From Streptomyces sp. I6 (GTDB lineage Bacteria; Actinomycetota; Actinomycetes; Streptomycetales; Streptomycetaceae), in assembly GCA_003725745.1 (NCBI GenBank), contig RHDP01000001.1:3487001-3551000 (forward strand): a stretch of 64,000 nucleotides of DNA. Direction: 5' to 3'. Of this stretch, positions 38,469 through 48,915 are shown one piece after another. Every line of letters begins with the position of its first letter. The stretch's first letter is position 1. The notes beneath the pieces are model-generated. The model saw nothing but the letters and a program-made list of their open reading frames with translations. It ran no database searches and was not told the DNA's origin. The position numbers and the translations under genes were made by a program.

Positions 38469-39076
38469 AGCGGAAACGATAGGAGGCCGCACTGACATTC
38501 GGCCTCGGCTTTTTCTCCGGCTCCGGCTCCGGCTCCGGTTCTCCCGTCCTCCCGTTCTCCGGCTTCTTTGGCTTCTCCGGTTCTCCGGCTTCTCCGGGCT
38601 CTTCGAGCGCTGCGTACGGTGCGCCGGGTCCGGTGCGCCGGGTCCAGTGCCTCCGGCACGGCTGGACCACCGGGCCGAAGAGGCGGCCCGCGGGGGCGGC
38701 TTCCCGATGCCGATCGGGGATGGACCACCCTTCTTCCGGTACCTGGGCCCGGCCGTGCCGGGCCTGGAGGACGCACACGACGGGCGCCGGAGCGGGAGGG
38801 AGCGCGGGCGTGGCAAGATCGCGGAAACCGCCGGGGGAGCGGGCCCGCCGGGCGGGCCGGGGTGACGCTGAGCTGCCCCGCGTACGCCGCCTCGAGGCCC
38901 TGCCGTGCGCCCTCACCGTGCCGCCCCGCGCCCCGGCTTCGGGTCGCGCCGCCCCGCGCCCCGGCTTCGGGTCGCGCCGCCCCGCGCCCCGGCTTCGGGT
39001 CGCGCCGCCCCGCGCCCCGGCTTGGGGTCGTGCCGCCCCGCGGATCGCCGGGTCAGCGGCGCAGGCCCGAAAGTGG
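38469..39076. other. 608-bp intergenic region without a supported gene
   Basis: It contains CCGGCTCCGGCT-type short repeats near 38515 and the 28-bp array at 38920. Open frames exist on both strands but are Arg/Pro/Gly-rich low-complexity readings without a start site or recognisable domain. Confidence 0.5.
38920..39031. repeat. 28-bp tandem repeat, four copies
   Basis: GCCGCCCCGCGCCCCGGCTT followed by CGGGTCGC, repeated at 38920, 38948, 38976 and 39004, the last with two changes. Confidence 0.9.
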
Positions 39077-40318
39077 TCAGCCGCCCGCTGCCGGTGCCAC
39101 CGCCCCCTGCCTCACGGACGCCTTCCGCATCGCCGCCCCCGGCGGGGACGGCCGCGGGCCGCGCCGGAGCCAGGATCCCGCCGTGCGGACCGCCGGTTCC
39201 GTCCAGCGGGCGGCGAGCGGGCCCAGGATCACCAGGATCAGCACATACGCGGTGGCCAGCGGCACGACACGCGGTTCGGTGGCGGCCGTGAGCCCGGCGA
39301 TGACGATGGAGAACTCGCCGCGGGCGACGAGGGTGCCGCCCGCGCGGAGACGGCCGCGGGGGCCGATGCCCGCGCGGCGGGCCGCGTACCAGCCGGTCGC
39401 GATCTTGGTCAGCACGGTGACCGCGGCCAGCAGCAGCGCCGGCAGCAGTACCGGCGGGATGGCCGCCGTATCGGTCGACAGCCCGAAGAAGACGAAGAAC
39501 ACCGCGGCGAAGAGGTCCCGCAGCGGGGTGAGCAGCCGCCGCGCCCCCTCCGCGACCTCGCCCGACAGCGCGATGCCCACCAGGAACGCGCCCACGGCCG
39601 CCGACACCTGCAGCTTCTGCGCCACACCCGCGACCAGCAGGGTGAGGCCCAGCACGACCAGCAGCAGCATCTCCGGGTCGTCGGAGGAGACCGCCCGGCT
39701 GAGATGCCTGCCGTGGCGGATCGCCAGGATGAGGACGAGGGAGACCGTGCCGACGGCGATCAGCAGGGTGATGCTGCCGCCGGCCAGGCCGCGTCCCGCG
39801 AGCAGCGCGGTCAGCAGCGGCAGGTACACGGCCATCGACAGGTCCTCGATGACCAGGACGCCGAGGATCGCCGGTGTCTCGCGGTTGCCCAGCCGGCCCA
39901 GGTCCGTGAGGATCTTCGCGATTACGCCCGACGACGAGATCCAGGTGACGCCGGCGAGCGCCACGGCCCCCACCGGACCCCAGCCGAGCAGCAGTGCCGC
40001 CGCCGCGCCCGGTGGGGCGTTGAGCAGGAAGTCCACGATGCCCGACGGGTACTGGGTGCGCAGACTCGTCACCAGTTCGGACGCGCTGTACTCGAGACCG
40101 AGCAGCAGGAGCAGCAGGATCACGCCGATGTCGGCGCCGACGGCGATGAAGCCCTCGCTGGCGCCGAGCGGCAGCAGCCCGCCTTCGCCGAAGGCGAGAC
40201 CGGTCAGCAGGTAGAGCGGGATCGGGGACAGTCCGAGGCGTCCGGCGAAGCGGCCGATCAGCCCCAGGACGAGGATGATGCCGCCGAGTTCGATGAGGAG
40301 CATGGTCGTGTCGTGCAC
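39077..40318 (-). CDS. CPA2 family cation/proton antiporter (KefB-type membrane domain)
   Basis: 413 aa, about 12 membrane helices, GTG start (VHDTTMLLIELGGIILVLG) with GGAGG seven bases upstream. CPA2 features include PIPLYLLTGLAFGEGG, GADIGVILLLLLLGLEYS, TWISSSGVIAKILTDLG, GVLVIEDLSMAVYLPL (the conserved ED/DD ion-binding site), QKLQVSAAVGAFLVGIALS, and ARGEFSIVIAG. It stops right after the membrane domain, with no TrkA-N module, as in subunits that partner with a separate regulatory protein; none was found alongside. It exchanges K+ or Na+ for protons. Confidence 0.9.
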   Translation of the reverse strand: MHDTTMLLIELGGIILVLGLIGRFAGRLGLSPIPLYLLTGLAFGEGGLLPLGASEGFIAVGADIGVILLLLLLGLEYSASELVTSLRTQYPSGIVDFLLNAPPGAAAALLLGWGPVGAVALAGVTWISSSGVIAKILTDLGRLGNRETPAILGVLVIEDLSMAVYLPLLTALLAGRGLAGGSITLLIAVGTVSLVLILAIRHGRHLSRAVSSDDPEMLLLVVLGLTLLVAGVAQKLQVSAAVGAFLVGIALSGEVAEGARRLLTPLRDLFAAVFFVFFGLSTDTAAIPPVLLPALLLAAVTVLTKIATGWYAARRAGIGPRGRLRAGGTLVARGEFSIVIAGLTAATEPRVVPLATAYVLILVILGPLAARWTEPAVRTAGSWLRRGPRPSPPGAAMRKASVRQGAVAPAAGG

Positions 40319-40680
40319 GGTCAGCCTCCGGGCCGGCAGGGGCCGGGGTCTTCCCCGTGACCCGCGGCGATCCCGTCGTGGCGGTCCACGCCCTGCCGGG
40401 TGCCGACCGCGAGCCGTGCGGCACCGGCCGTCGCTCGTGGGTACCGCAGTGGTGAGGGGTACACACCGCTCGGGCGCGGGGCGGCGAAGGCCGAGGCCCC
40501 CGCGCGGATAGGGGCCCTCGCGCCGCCCGGCAGGCGGACCTTGGGCCGGACCTTCGGCCGGCCCCGCGGCCTGGCCCATGGCCGCACCGGGCACGGGAAG
40601 GGGGCCGTGACCGCTGCGTAATCGGCCACCGCGCCGGACCCGTCGGCGCCCGCCCCGCAGAAGAGGTCCGGGTTCGGGAG

Positions 40681-40986
40681 CCGTGCGAGCGGCGCGGACG
40701 AGGGCTCCGGGTCCGGGAGCCGTGCGGGTGGTGCGAAGGAGGTGGCCCGGCGTGGGTCCGGGAGCCGTGCGGGTGGGCCGGCGCTCTCTCGTGCGGGTGG
40801 CGTGGGCGAGGTGGCCGGCTTCGGGTTCGGGAGCCGTGCGAGCGGCGCGGACGAGGGCTCCGGGTCCGGGAGCCGTGCGGGTGGTGCGAAGGAGGTGGCC
40901 CGGCGTGGGTCCGGGAGCCGTGTGGGTGGGCCCGCGCTCTCTCGTGCGAGCGGCGTGGACGAGGTGGCCGGGTCCGGGCTCGGGAA
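40681..40986. repeat. 153-bp tandem duplication
   Basis: Two copies, 40681-40833 and 40834-40986, nearly identical, each built of smaller CCGTGCGGGTGG-like words. Confidence 0.9.
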
Positions 40987-41175
40987 CCGCCGGGGTGCGA
41001 ATGCGTCTCCCGGCGCGAGCGCCATGGACACCGTGCACTCGGCGGGGCCGTCCGCGCGGCGGAGGCCCGGGAGCCGCCGGGCCTCCGGGGGACGGACGGC
41101 CGGCCGCGGCGGCCCCGGGGTGCCGCCGTACCGCTGCCCCCGGTGACGTAGTAGCGCCTACCTGCGCCCGGTAGG

Positions 41176-41256
41176 GAGGTGCGCCTACCGGCGTCCGGCC
41201 GCGAGGTGCGTCTACCGGCGTCCGGCCGCGAGGTGCGCCTACCGGCGTCCGGCCGC
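41176..41256. repeat. 27-bp tandem repeat, three copies
   Basis: GAGGTGCGCCTACCGGCGTC and following bases are repeated at 41176, 41203 and 41230, with a partial fourth copy to 41270. Confidence 0.9.
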
Positions 41257-41446
41257 GAGGTGCGTCGGGTGGCCATGGCTGCCTCCCGTAGCCGAGTCCG
41301 GCGATGGTGCGGGCGCGGCGAAGCCGGGACCAGGGGCTGCTTCCTCACCTCAGTATCACGTGATCTTGGGCGGCCCGCCCGCCGATGACCGCAGCCGCGA
41401 CCCCCCGCGACCAGGCGTTCCACCGCTCGTCAGTAGAGTCCGGTCC

Positions 41447-42699
41447 GTGAATCCCGACCCCCGCCCCGCCGTCTCCGTCGTCGGGATCGGCGCCGACGGC
41501 TGGGACGGACTGCCCGAGACCTCCCGTGCCGCGCTGCGCACCGCCGAGGTGCTCGTCGGTGGCCCACGCCAGCTCGCACTGCTGCCCGCCGCCGAATGTG
41601 CGGGTGAACGCGTGCCGTGGCCGTCGCCGCTGCGTCCCGCCGTGCCCGTGCTGCTCGCCCGGCACGCCGGCCGCCGTCTGGCCGTTCTCGCGAGCGGTGA
41701 CCCGATGTTCCACGGCATCGGCCGCACCCTCACCGAGATCGCCGGTTCCGGGGCGGTGCGGGTGCTGCCGCACCCCTCGTCCGTCTCGTACGCCTGTGCC
41801 CGCCTCGGCTGGCCGGTCGAGGAGACCGAGGTCGTGACGCTGGTCGGCAGGCCGGCCGCCGGGCTCTGCGCGGCGCTCCACCACGGGCGCCGGCTGCTCG
41901 TGTTGAGCGCGGGCGCGGCGACCCCGGCGGAGGTGGCGGAGCTGCTGACCGCCAGGGGCTTCGGCCCCAGCCGGATGCGGGTGCTGGAGCAGCTCGGCTC
42001 CGGACGGGAGCGGCAGGTCTCCGGCACCGCGGAGAGCTGGAGCCATCCGCCGGGTGATCCGCTCAACATCGTCGCCGTCACCTGCGCACGCGCTCCGGGG
42101 GCGTTGCGGCTCGGCGCCGGCCCGGGTCTGCCCGACGAGGCCTACGAGAACGACGGCCAGCTGACCAAGCGCCATGTGCGCGCGGCGACGCTCGCCGCGC
42201 TCGCGCCGGCCCCGGCGAACTGCTGTGGGACGTCGGTTCCGGCTCCGGTTCCATCGCGATCGAGTGGATGCGTACGCACCGGTCGTGCCGGGCGGTCGCG
42301 GTGGAGCGGGACGCGGAGCGGGCACGGCGCATCGAGCGCAACGCGCATTCGCTCGGCGTGCCCGGACTGCGGGTCGTCACCGCTGCGGCACCGGACGGGT
42401 TGGCCGGACTGGCCGGTCTGGCTGTCCCGGACGCGGTGTTCATCGGCGGCGGTCTCACCGCGCCGGGACTGCTCGACGCCTGCTGGGACGCGCTGCCGGA
42501 CGGCGGTCGGCTCGTCGCCAACACCGTGACGCTGGAGTCGGAGGCGCTGCTCGCCGAGCGCTATCGGCGGCACGGTGGGGAGCTGGTGCGGCTCGCGGTG
42601 GCGCACGCCGTGCCGGTGGGCGGTTTCACCGGCTGGCGGCAGGCGATGCCCGTCACACAGTGGTCCGTCACCAAACCCCCCGCAGGAGGATCTTCATGA
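41447..42699 (+). CDS. cobL: Precorrin-6Y C5,15-methyltransferase (decarboxylating), CbiE-CbiT fusion (1-nt frame break)
   Basis: Cobalamin corrin-ring enzyme that methylates C5 and C15 and decarboxylates the acetate side chain. N-terminal CbiE domain (VSVVGIGADGWDGLPE, ASGDPMFHGIG, LPHPSSVSYACARLGW). C-terminal CbiT SAM domain (LLWDVGSGSGSIAIEWMR, VPDAVFIGGGL). The two halves are split by a 1-nt break near 42210-42215; with it restored the protein is 417 aa, the expected length. GTG start (NPDPRPAVSVVG). ATGA overlap with cobM. Confidence 0.92.
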
Positions 42700-43445
42700 C
42701 CGTGTACTTCATCGGCGCGGGCCCCGGTGCCGCCGATCTGATCACCCTGCGGGGAGCGCGGACGCTCGCGTCGTGCCGGGTCTGCCTCTACGCGGGCTCG
42801 CTCGTCCCCGCAGACCTCCTCGCCGAGTGCCCACCGGACGCGCGGCTGGTGGACACCGCGGACCTCGATCTGGACGCGATCACCGCGGAGTTCGTCCGCG
42901 CCCACGGGGAGGGCCACGACGTCGCCCGGCTGCACTCCGGCGACCCGTCCGTCTTCAGCGCGGTGGCGGAGCAGATGCGGCGGCTGGACGCGGCGGGGAT
43001 CCCCTACGAGGTCGTCCCGGGCGTTCCTGCGTTCGCCGCCGCCGCGGCGGCGCTGAAGCGGGAACTGACCGTGCCGACGGTCGGCCAGACCGTCATCCTG
43101 ACCCGAGTCTCCCAGCAGGCCACTCCCATGCCCGAGGGCGAGGACCTGGCCACCCTCGGCCGCAGCGGGGCACTGCTCGTCCTGCACCTCGCCGCCCGCC
43201 ACGTCGACCGCGTGGTCGCCGAACTGCTGCCGCACTACGGCCCCGACTGCCCCGCGGCGGTGGTGGCCATGGCCAGCCGCCCGGACGAACTGGTCCTGCG
43301 GGGCACGCTCGACGAGATCGCCGGGCTCACGAAGGAGGCGGGTGTCGTGAGGACGGCGGTGATCCTGGTGGGCCGCACCCTGGGGGCATCGCAGTTCCGT
43401 GACAGCCATCTGTACGACCCGGCTCGGGACCGGCACGCCTGCTGA
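42696..43445 (+). CDS. cobM: Precorrin-4 C11-methyltransferase
   Basis: 249 aa, ATG with AGGAGG eight bases upstream and a 4-nt overlap with cobL. Tetrapyrrole methylase fold: VYFIGAGPGAADLITLRGAR at the N-terminus, YAGSLVP, LHSGDPSVFSAVAEQMR, and YEVVPGVPAFAAAAAALKRE, the class hallmarks of CobM/CbiF. It transfers a methyl from SAM to C11 of precorrin-4. Convergent with cobK. Confidence 0.95.
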   Translation: MTVYFIGAGPGAADLITLRGARTLASCRVCLYAGSLVPADLLAECPPDARLVDTADLDLDAITAEFVRAHGEGHDVARLHSGDPSVFSAVAEQMRRLDAAGIPYEVVPGVPAFAAAAAALKRELTVPTVGQTVILTRVSQQATPMPEGEDLATLGRSGALLVLHLAARHVDRVVAELLPHYGPDCPAAVVAMASRPDELVLRGTLDEIAGLTKEAGVVRTAVILVGRTLGASQFRDSHLYDPARDRHAC

Positions 43446-43467
43446 CGGCGCGGGCATCGGCCCCGGC

Positions 43468-44210
43468 CTACCGTCCGGATGCCGTACCCGTCACCCAGGC
43501 CAGTGCCTCCCGGGCCGTCGACGCCGTCGGGACGCCCTCGGGCACGGGCGGGCGGCGGACCACGACGACCGGGAGGCCCGCCTCGCGGGCCGCGGTGAGC
43601 TTGGGGGAGGTCGCGGCGCCGCCGCTGTCCTTGGTCACCAGGACGTCGACGGCGTGGTCGGCGAGGAGAGCTCGTTCGCCGTCGAGGGTGAAGGGGCCGC
43701 GGTCGAGTAGCACCCTCATGCGCGGGGGGTGGGGCGGCTGCGGCGGGTCGACGGAACGGACCAGGAACCAGAGGCCGTCGAGGTGTGCGAAGGACGACAG
43801 GCCCATGCGTCCCGTCGTGAGGAAGGCCCGGCGGCCGAGCGAGGGCAGCACCTCGGCTGCCTGCGCCAGGGAGCCGACCGGGTGCCAGTCGTCGCCCGGC
43901 ACCGGCGCCCAGCCGGGCCGGCGCAGCGCGAGCAGGGGACACGGGCCAGGTCCGCGGCGCGCGCCGCGTGGAAACTGATCGTCCCGGCGAACGGATGGGT
44001 GGCGTCGACGAGCACGTCCACCCGGTGCTCGCGCAGCCAGGCCGCGAGACCCTCCGCCCCGCCGAAGCCGCCGATCCGCACCTCGCCCCCGGGCAGTCTC
44101 GGTTCGGCGACCCGCCCGGCGAGCGAGGTGGTCACCCGCTCCCCACGCCCGTGCAGCGACTCGGCGAGGGTGCGGGCCTCCGTCGTACCGCCGAGAACCA
44201 GGACGTGCAC
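43468..44210 (-). CDS. cobK: Precorrin-6A reductase (1-nt frame break)
   Basis: 247 aa after adding one base at the GGGG run 43935-43938. N-terminal Rossmann-like start MHVLVLGGTTEARTLAE, then DVLVDATHPFAGTISFHAA, a CobK/CbiJ signature. After the break comes PLLALRRPGWAPVPGDDWH, with VLVTKDSGGAATSPKLTAAREAGLPVVVV near the C-terminus (quoted in part). It reduces precorrin-6A with NADPH. GTG start with GGAGG six bases before. Confidence 0.9.
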
Positions 44211-44997
44211 GGGACCTCCACGAGTGAACCGGCGCCCGTGGGCGGACGCGGCGCCCCACTCAAGCACACCGGCCTCCGTACCCGGCAGGACCGGGCATAC
44301 GGGCCGGACAGGCGGGACCGGGCGGGCGGAACCCGGTGCACGGCCAGGACCGGGCGCACCGCCGGGACGGCCAGACCCGGCGGTACGGCCAGGACCGGGC
44401 ATATGGGCCCGGCAGGCGGACTGGACAGGTGGGAACGGACGGGCGGCCGGGAACGGACGCACGGGCCGGACGGCCAGACCCGGCGGTACGGCCAGGACCG
44501 GGCGCACCGCCGGGACGGCCAGACCCGGCGGTACGGCCAGGACCGGGCATATGGGCCCGGCAGGCGGACTGGACAGGCGGGAACGGACGGGCGGCCGGGA
44601 ACGGACGCACGGGCCGGACGGCCAGACCCGGCAGTACGGCCAGACCCGGTGCACGGCCAGGACCGGGCGCACCGCCGGGACGGCCAGGACCGGGCATACG
44701 GGCCCGGCAGGCGGACTGGACAGGCGGGAACGGACGGGCGGCCGGGAACGGACGCACGGGCCGGACGGCCAGACCCGGCAGTACGGCCAGGACTGGGCTG
44801 AACCGCTCGGACCGCCCGGACCGCCGCGGCGCATCGCCGCCCGAACCGCCGCGCTGCCCGGACCGCCCGGACCGCCCGGACCGCCCGGACCGCCGCGCCG
44901 CCGCGCAGCGCGATGGCGGACGTGACCGGCCGGGCCGTGTGCGTCGTCGTGGCGGCCGGGTTCCGTGGACCGGGCACCGCCGCCGGGAGGCCAGGGC
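44211..44997. other. 787-bp repeat-filled gap between cobK and cobIJ
   Basis: No supported gene. It is occupied by a three-copy 148-bp minisatellite and, to its right, CCGCCCGGA 9-bp tandem repeats (about 44863-44900). It separates cobK from the other minus-strand cob genes, so cobK probably has its own promoter or depends on long readthrough. Confidence 0.7.
44282..44800. repeat. About 148-bp minisatellite, three copies plus a partial
   Basis: Landmark ATATGGGCCCGGCAGGCGGA occurs at 44401 and 44549 and as ATACGGG... at 44696, giving periods of 148 and 147 bp. A shorter, diverged copy lies to the left. Each unit is itself made of GGCCAGACCCGGCGGTACGG-type words. Confidence 0.9.
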
Positions 44998-46514
44998 TCA
45001 CCGAGGGGCAGGGTCACCGGCCGGGTAGGTGCGGGGCGTCCAGACGACCTCCTCGCCCGTACCGCGGCGTACCGTCCGGGTCTGCGACGAGCCGACCAGC
45101 AGCAGCGTCCTCATGTCCACCACGGCCGGGTCGAGTTCGCCGAGGCGCACGATCCGCACGCTCTCCTCCGGGCCGCCGACGTCCCGCGCGACGACGACCG
45201 GGGTGTCCGGGGCGCGATGGCCGAGGAGCAGCTCGCGGGCCTTGGCGACCTGCCAGGTCCGGCTGCGCGATCCGGGGTTGTAGAGGGCCAGGACGAGGTC
45301 GGCGCCGGCCGCCGCCGTCAGGCGCTCCTCGATGACCTCCCAGGGCTTCAGCCGGTCGGAGAGGGAGATGGCGGCGTAGTCGTGCCCCAGCGGCGCACCC
45401 GCGCGGGCAGCGGCGGCGTTCGCGGCGGTGAGCCCCGGCAGGACGCGTACGGGCACGTCCGCGTACCGTTCCCGAGCCGCGACCTCCAGCACGGCCGTGG
45501 CCATGGCGAAGATCCCCGGGTCGCCGCCCGACACCACGGCCACCCGGCGGCCCCGCCGGGCGAGGTCGAGGGCGAACTCCGCCCGCTCGGACTCGACCTT
45601 GTTGTCGGAGCCGTGGCGGCGCTGCCCGGCCCGCGCCGGCACCCGGTCCAGATAGGTCGTGTAGCCGACCAGGTCGTCCGCGGCGGCGAGGGCGCCCCGG
45701 GTCTCGGGCGTCAGCCACAGCGGCCCGGCCGGTCCGGTGCCCACGACGACGACCTCGCCCCGGGGACGCGCCTCGGGCCGCACCTCGTCGATCCGGCTCG
45801 GCAGCACCGCCACCGAGAAGTACGGCACGGACTCCGGGTCCACGTCCGCCAGCCGCCCCGTGCGCTCCCCGGCCATCGTGGCCCGCTCCACATAGCGGGC
45901 GTCGTCCAGCCGGCCCGCCCGCTCCAGCGCCCGCCGCACGTCGGGGAAGGTCCGCCCGAGCTTCATCACCACCGCCGAGTCGGCGGCGGCGAGGCGGGCG
46001 GCCAGCTCCTCCTCGGGCAGCGTGCCGGGGACGATGGTCAGCACCTCCTCCGCCTCGCACAGCGGCTCCCCGAGCCGCGCGGCCGCGGCGCTCACCGAGG
46101 TCACACCCGGGATCACCTCGGTCCGGTAGCGGTGGGCGAGCCGCTTGTGCATGTGCTGGTAGGAGCCGTAGAACAGCGGGTCGCCCTCGGCGAGCACGGC
46201 CACCGTCCGCCCGGCGTCGAGATGCGCGGCGAGCCTGGCCGCGGCCTCCTCGTAGAAGTCGTCGAGCGCCCCCGGTAGCCGCCCGGATGGTCGGTGGTCT
46301 CCACCGTGACCGGGTACATCAGGCGCTCCTCGATGTGGTCGGGGCGCAGGTGCGCCGCCACGATGGAGCGGGCGATGGAGCGGCCGTGCCGGGCGCAGTG
46401 GTACGCCACGACGTCCGCCTCCGCGACGACCTGGGCCGCCCGGAGTGTCATCAGCGACGGGTCTCCCGGGCCGAGTCCGACCCCGTAGAGCCTGCCGGTC
46501 TGCCGTGTGCTCAC
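44998..46514 (-). CDS. cobIJ: Precorrin-2 C20- / precorrin-3B C17-methyltransferase fusion (1-nt frame break)
   Basis: 505 aa with one base added at the CCCCC run 46269-46273. CobI half (about 1-240): [55 protein letters not shown]. CobJ half (about 250-505): [65 protein letters not shown] CobI-CobJ fusion is common in actinobacteria. The two domains methylate C20 of precorrin-2 and C17 of precorrin-3B, bracketing the CobG step. Overlaps cobH by 4 bases. Confidence 0.93.
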
Positions 46515-47152
46515 TCCGCCTCACTCGCCATCGCGTTGATCGCGGCCGCGGCCATCGCGCTGCCGCCGCGCCGGCCCCGCACCACCAGGTACTCCAGACC
46601 GCCCCCGTGTGCGGCGAGGGCGTCCTTGGACTCGGCCGCGCCGATGAAGCCCACCGGTACGCCGATCACGGCGGCCGGGCGGGGTGCGCCCTCGTCGATC
46701 ATCTCCAGCAGTCTGAAGAGCGCCGTGGGGGCGTTGCCGACGGCGACCACCGCACCGTCGAGGCGGTCCCGCCACAGTTCGAGTGCGGCGGCGCTGCGCG
46801 TGGTGCCGAGCGCGGCGGCCAGCTCCGGCACGGACGGCTCGGACAGGGTGCACACCACCTCGTTGCCCGCGGGCAGCCGCTTGCGGGTGATGCCGCTGGC
46901 GACCATCTGGGCGTCGCACAGGATCGGCGCCCCGGCGTGCAGCGCCTCCCGGGCGCGGGCCGCGACGCCGGGCGAGTACGCCAGGTCGCGGACGAGGTCG
47001 ACCATGCCGCAGGCGTGGATCATCCGCACCGCGACCCGGCCGACGTCGGCGGGCAGCGCGTCGAGCCGGGCCTCGGCGCGGATCGTGGCAAAGGACCGGC
47101 GGTAGATCTCCGCTCCGTCCTTCTCGTAGTCGAACACGGTCTGGTCGCTCAT
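46511..47152 (-). CDS. cobH: Precorrin-8X methylmutase
   Basis: 213 aa. CobH/CbiC signature: [12 protein letters not shown] with the catalytic His, [34 protein letters not shown], and [16 protein letters not shown] near the C-terminus. It moves the methyl group from C11 to C12 to give hydrogenobyrinate. Its start and stop overlap cobG and cobIJ by 4 bases each, so the three are translationally coupled. Confidence 0.96.
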   Translation of the reverse strand: MSDQTVFDYEKDGAEIYRRSFATIRAEARLDALPADVGRVAVRMIHACGMVDLVRDLAYSPGVAARAREALHAGAPILCDAQMVASGITRKRLPAGNEVVCTLSEPSVPELAAALGTTRSAAALELWRDRLDGAVVAVGNAPTALFRLLEMIDEGAPRPAAVIGVPVGFIGAAESKDALAAHGGGLEYLVVRGRRGGSAMAAAAINAMASEAE

Positions 47153-48726
47153 TTCGTCGCACGGATCCGGGCTGTGGCGATGGTGTCGCCGAGTTCTGCG
47201 CGGGACGGTACGGGCACGGCCGTGCCCCGCGAGGTCACGCGGTACGCGCCGTCCCCGGTGGCCACGACGTCCACGTGGTCCTGCTGCGGACGGCCGCAGC
47301 GCCGCTCGCAGCCGGACCAGTACACGGGCAGCCCGCCCGGGCCCGGCGCGGTGCCGGCCCGTACACCGGCCCGCAGGCATGCCCGTACGTCGGCCCTGAC
47401 GTCGGCGAGGGAGCGGGCGCATCCGGGCCGGCCGGTGCAGGCGCCGACCCCGTACCAGGGCGAGCCGGTGCCGGTGACGAACCCCGCCCGCCGCAGTGCG
47501 TCGAGCCGCGCCCGCGCCGTGCCGCGGTCGGCGAAGCCGGGCACGACGGCCCCCGCCACGGGGTCAGCCGCACCTCGTCCGCCGGGGCCGGAAGCAGCTC
47601 CCGCGACTGTGCGACGGTGAGCCTTCCGAGTGGGGCGAGTACGGACACGGCCCAGCCGCCCGGTCCCTCGACGATCCCGGGAAGCGGCCCGGCGCCCGGC
47701 CCCGCGGGGCCGTCCACCGCCGGTCCTGATCCAGGCTCCGGGGCGGAACGATCTGCTCCGGGGGCGGGGTGATGCGGTGCCGCCGCCACCCCCGCCCGTT
47801 CCAGCTCCGCGCCCACGGCGATGTCCTGTCCCTCCGGCAGCTCCCGCACGCGCCACGCGCCGGTGCCCGCCTCGTCCGCCGCGGCGAGGAACGCCTCGGC
47901 GGCGGCCAGCGCCGCCCGCGCGGCGTCGGCGGCAGGCACGCGGAAGGCGTGGCGGCCGATGCGCAGCTCCACCCGCCCGTCCCCGGCCCGTCGCCCCGCC
48001 CGCCGCGGGCGGCGAGCAGTGTCACATCCGCGCCGAGCCCGGCGACGTCGCATCGGCCGTCGTCCAGGGCGAACAGGAAACGTCCCGAGAGTCCCGCGGC
48101 CCGCTCGCTCGCGCACAGCAGCGCGTCCAGCTCCCGGGCCCACGACCGGACGTCCGGGCCGCCCCGCCCGCCCTGTTCGCGGTTTTCGTCACGTCCGCGC
48201 TGTTCATCGCGTCCGTCACGTCCACCCCGTCCGCCGCTTTCGGCCCGTCCGTTCTCGTCCCGTCCGTCCCGCCTGTCCCGCCTGTCCCGCCTGTCCCGTC
48301 CGTCCTGCCTGTCCCGTCCGTCACGTCCGCCGCGCTCGCTGCGTCCGCCGTGTCCGCCGTGTCCGCCGTGCCCGTCGAGTCCGGCCAGTGGCGAGGCCAC
48401 GATGTTGCGCACCCGCTCATGGGTCTCGGAGGGCAGCAGCCCGGCCGCACGGAGCAGTTGCGCCAGCGCCGGCCCGCAGCCGTCCGCCAGGCCGCGCAGC
48501 TCCACGTTCCCCGGGAGGTGATGCTCAGCGAACCGTCGCCCAGCCGTTCCGCCGCGACGGACAGCGCCCACAGCTGACGCCCCGTCAGCAAGCCTGCGGG
48601 AAGCCGGAGCCGGGCCAGTCCGCCGTCGGCCGCCGGGTGCAGCCGCAGCGCACCCGGGCAGGCGTCACCCCGGTCCCGTATATGGCTTTCGCCCTGGTCC
48701 GGGGGTGTTGTCGGTGGGGGCGGCAT
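47149..48726 (-). CDS. cobG: Precorrin-3B synthase, oxygen-dependent (three 1-nt frame breaks)
   Basis: Nitrite/sulfite-reductase-like Fe-S monooxygenase of the aerobic pathway, about 526 aa once breaks at 48509-48512, 47981-47984 and 47550-47554 (C runs on plus) are bridged. N-terminal ferredoxin-like half ([37 protein letters not shown]). The C-terminal half has [12 protein letters not shown], then the cluster ligands in [18 protein letters not shown] and [12 protein letters not shown]. Between the halves sits a roughly 60-residue Arg/Asp/Gly-rich insertion ([14 protein letters not shown] and similar), encoded by minisatellite-like DNA and not found in typical CobG. Confidence 0.85.
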
Positions 48727-48794
48727 GGCGGCGAGCATACCCAGGACCGTCCCGGTGACCCCCCGCCGGGGCGGCGGCCTCTACTATGCGAGAC

Positions 48795-48915
48795 GGCACA
48801 GGGTCCCAGGGCCCAAGGGAGGAAGCCCGGTGAGAATCCGGCGCGGTCCCGCCACTGTGAGCCGGATCCCCGACGGGGCCCGGCGAGTCAGGAACTCCCG
48901 CCGACCACGACCACC
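48795..48915 (+). promoter_or_regulatory. Cobalamin (AdoCbl) riboswitch
   Basis: Conserved B12-box elements appear in order: GGAAGCCCGGTGAGAATCCG (48821-48840), GCGCGGTCCCGCCACTGTGA (48841-48860), the invariant GCCACTG at 48851, and GAGTCAGGAACTCCCGCC from 48885. It lies just before cobN on the same strand, so high coenzyme B12 should reduce cobN expression. The divergent cobG-H-IJ operon does not carry one. Confidence 0.95.

Larger units (their letters stand above)
40319..41446. other. 1.1-kb region upstream of antiporter, low-complexity, no firm gene
   Basis: A minus-strand frame (about 40321-41031) would encode a Pro/Ala/Arg-rich protein with 51-residue repeats (LARESAGPP, RLPDPRRATSFAPPAR), because the 153-bp DNA repeat is a multiple of three. 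It lacks a domain, a convincing ribosome site and a C-terminal fold. I regard it as repetitive non-coding DNA, with coding at most a weak possibility. Confidence 0.4.

Noticed and set aside
38500-38910. Possible gene between AAA+ regulator and antiporter
   Set aside because: Readings are Leu/Arg or Pro-rich, without start signals or motifs; composition comes from short GC repeats.
41360-41446. Upstream extension of cobL
   Set aside because: The N-terminal 29 residues are Arg/Pro-rich and unlike CbiE; GTG at 41447 directly precedes the conserved VSVVGIGADGW.
43968-45028. Plus-strand frames with QDRAHRRDGQTRRYGQ repeats
   Set aside because: Open only because the 148-bp minisatellite is GC-rich; no start site, no domain, and periods of 147 and 148 differ, so the frame is not conserved.
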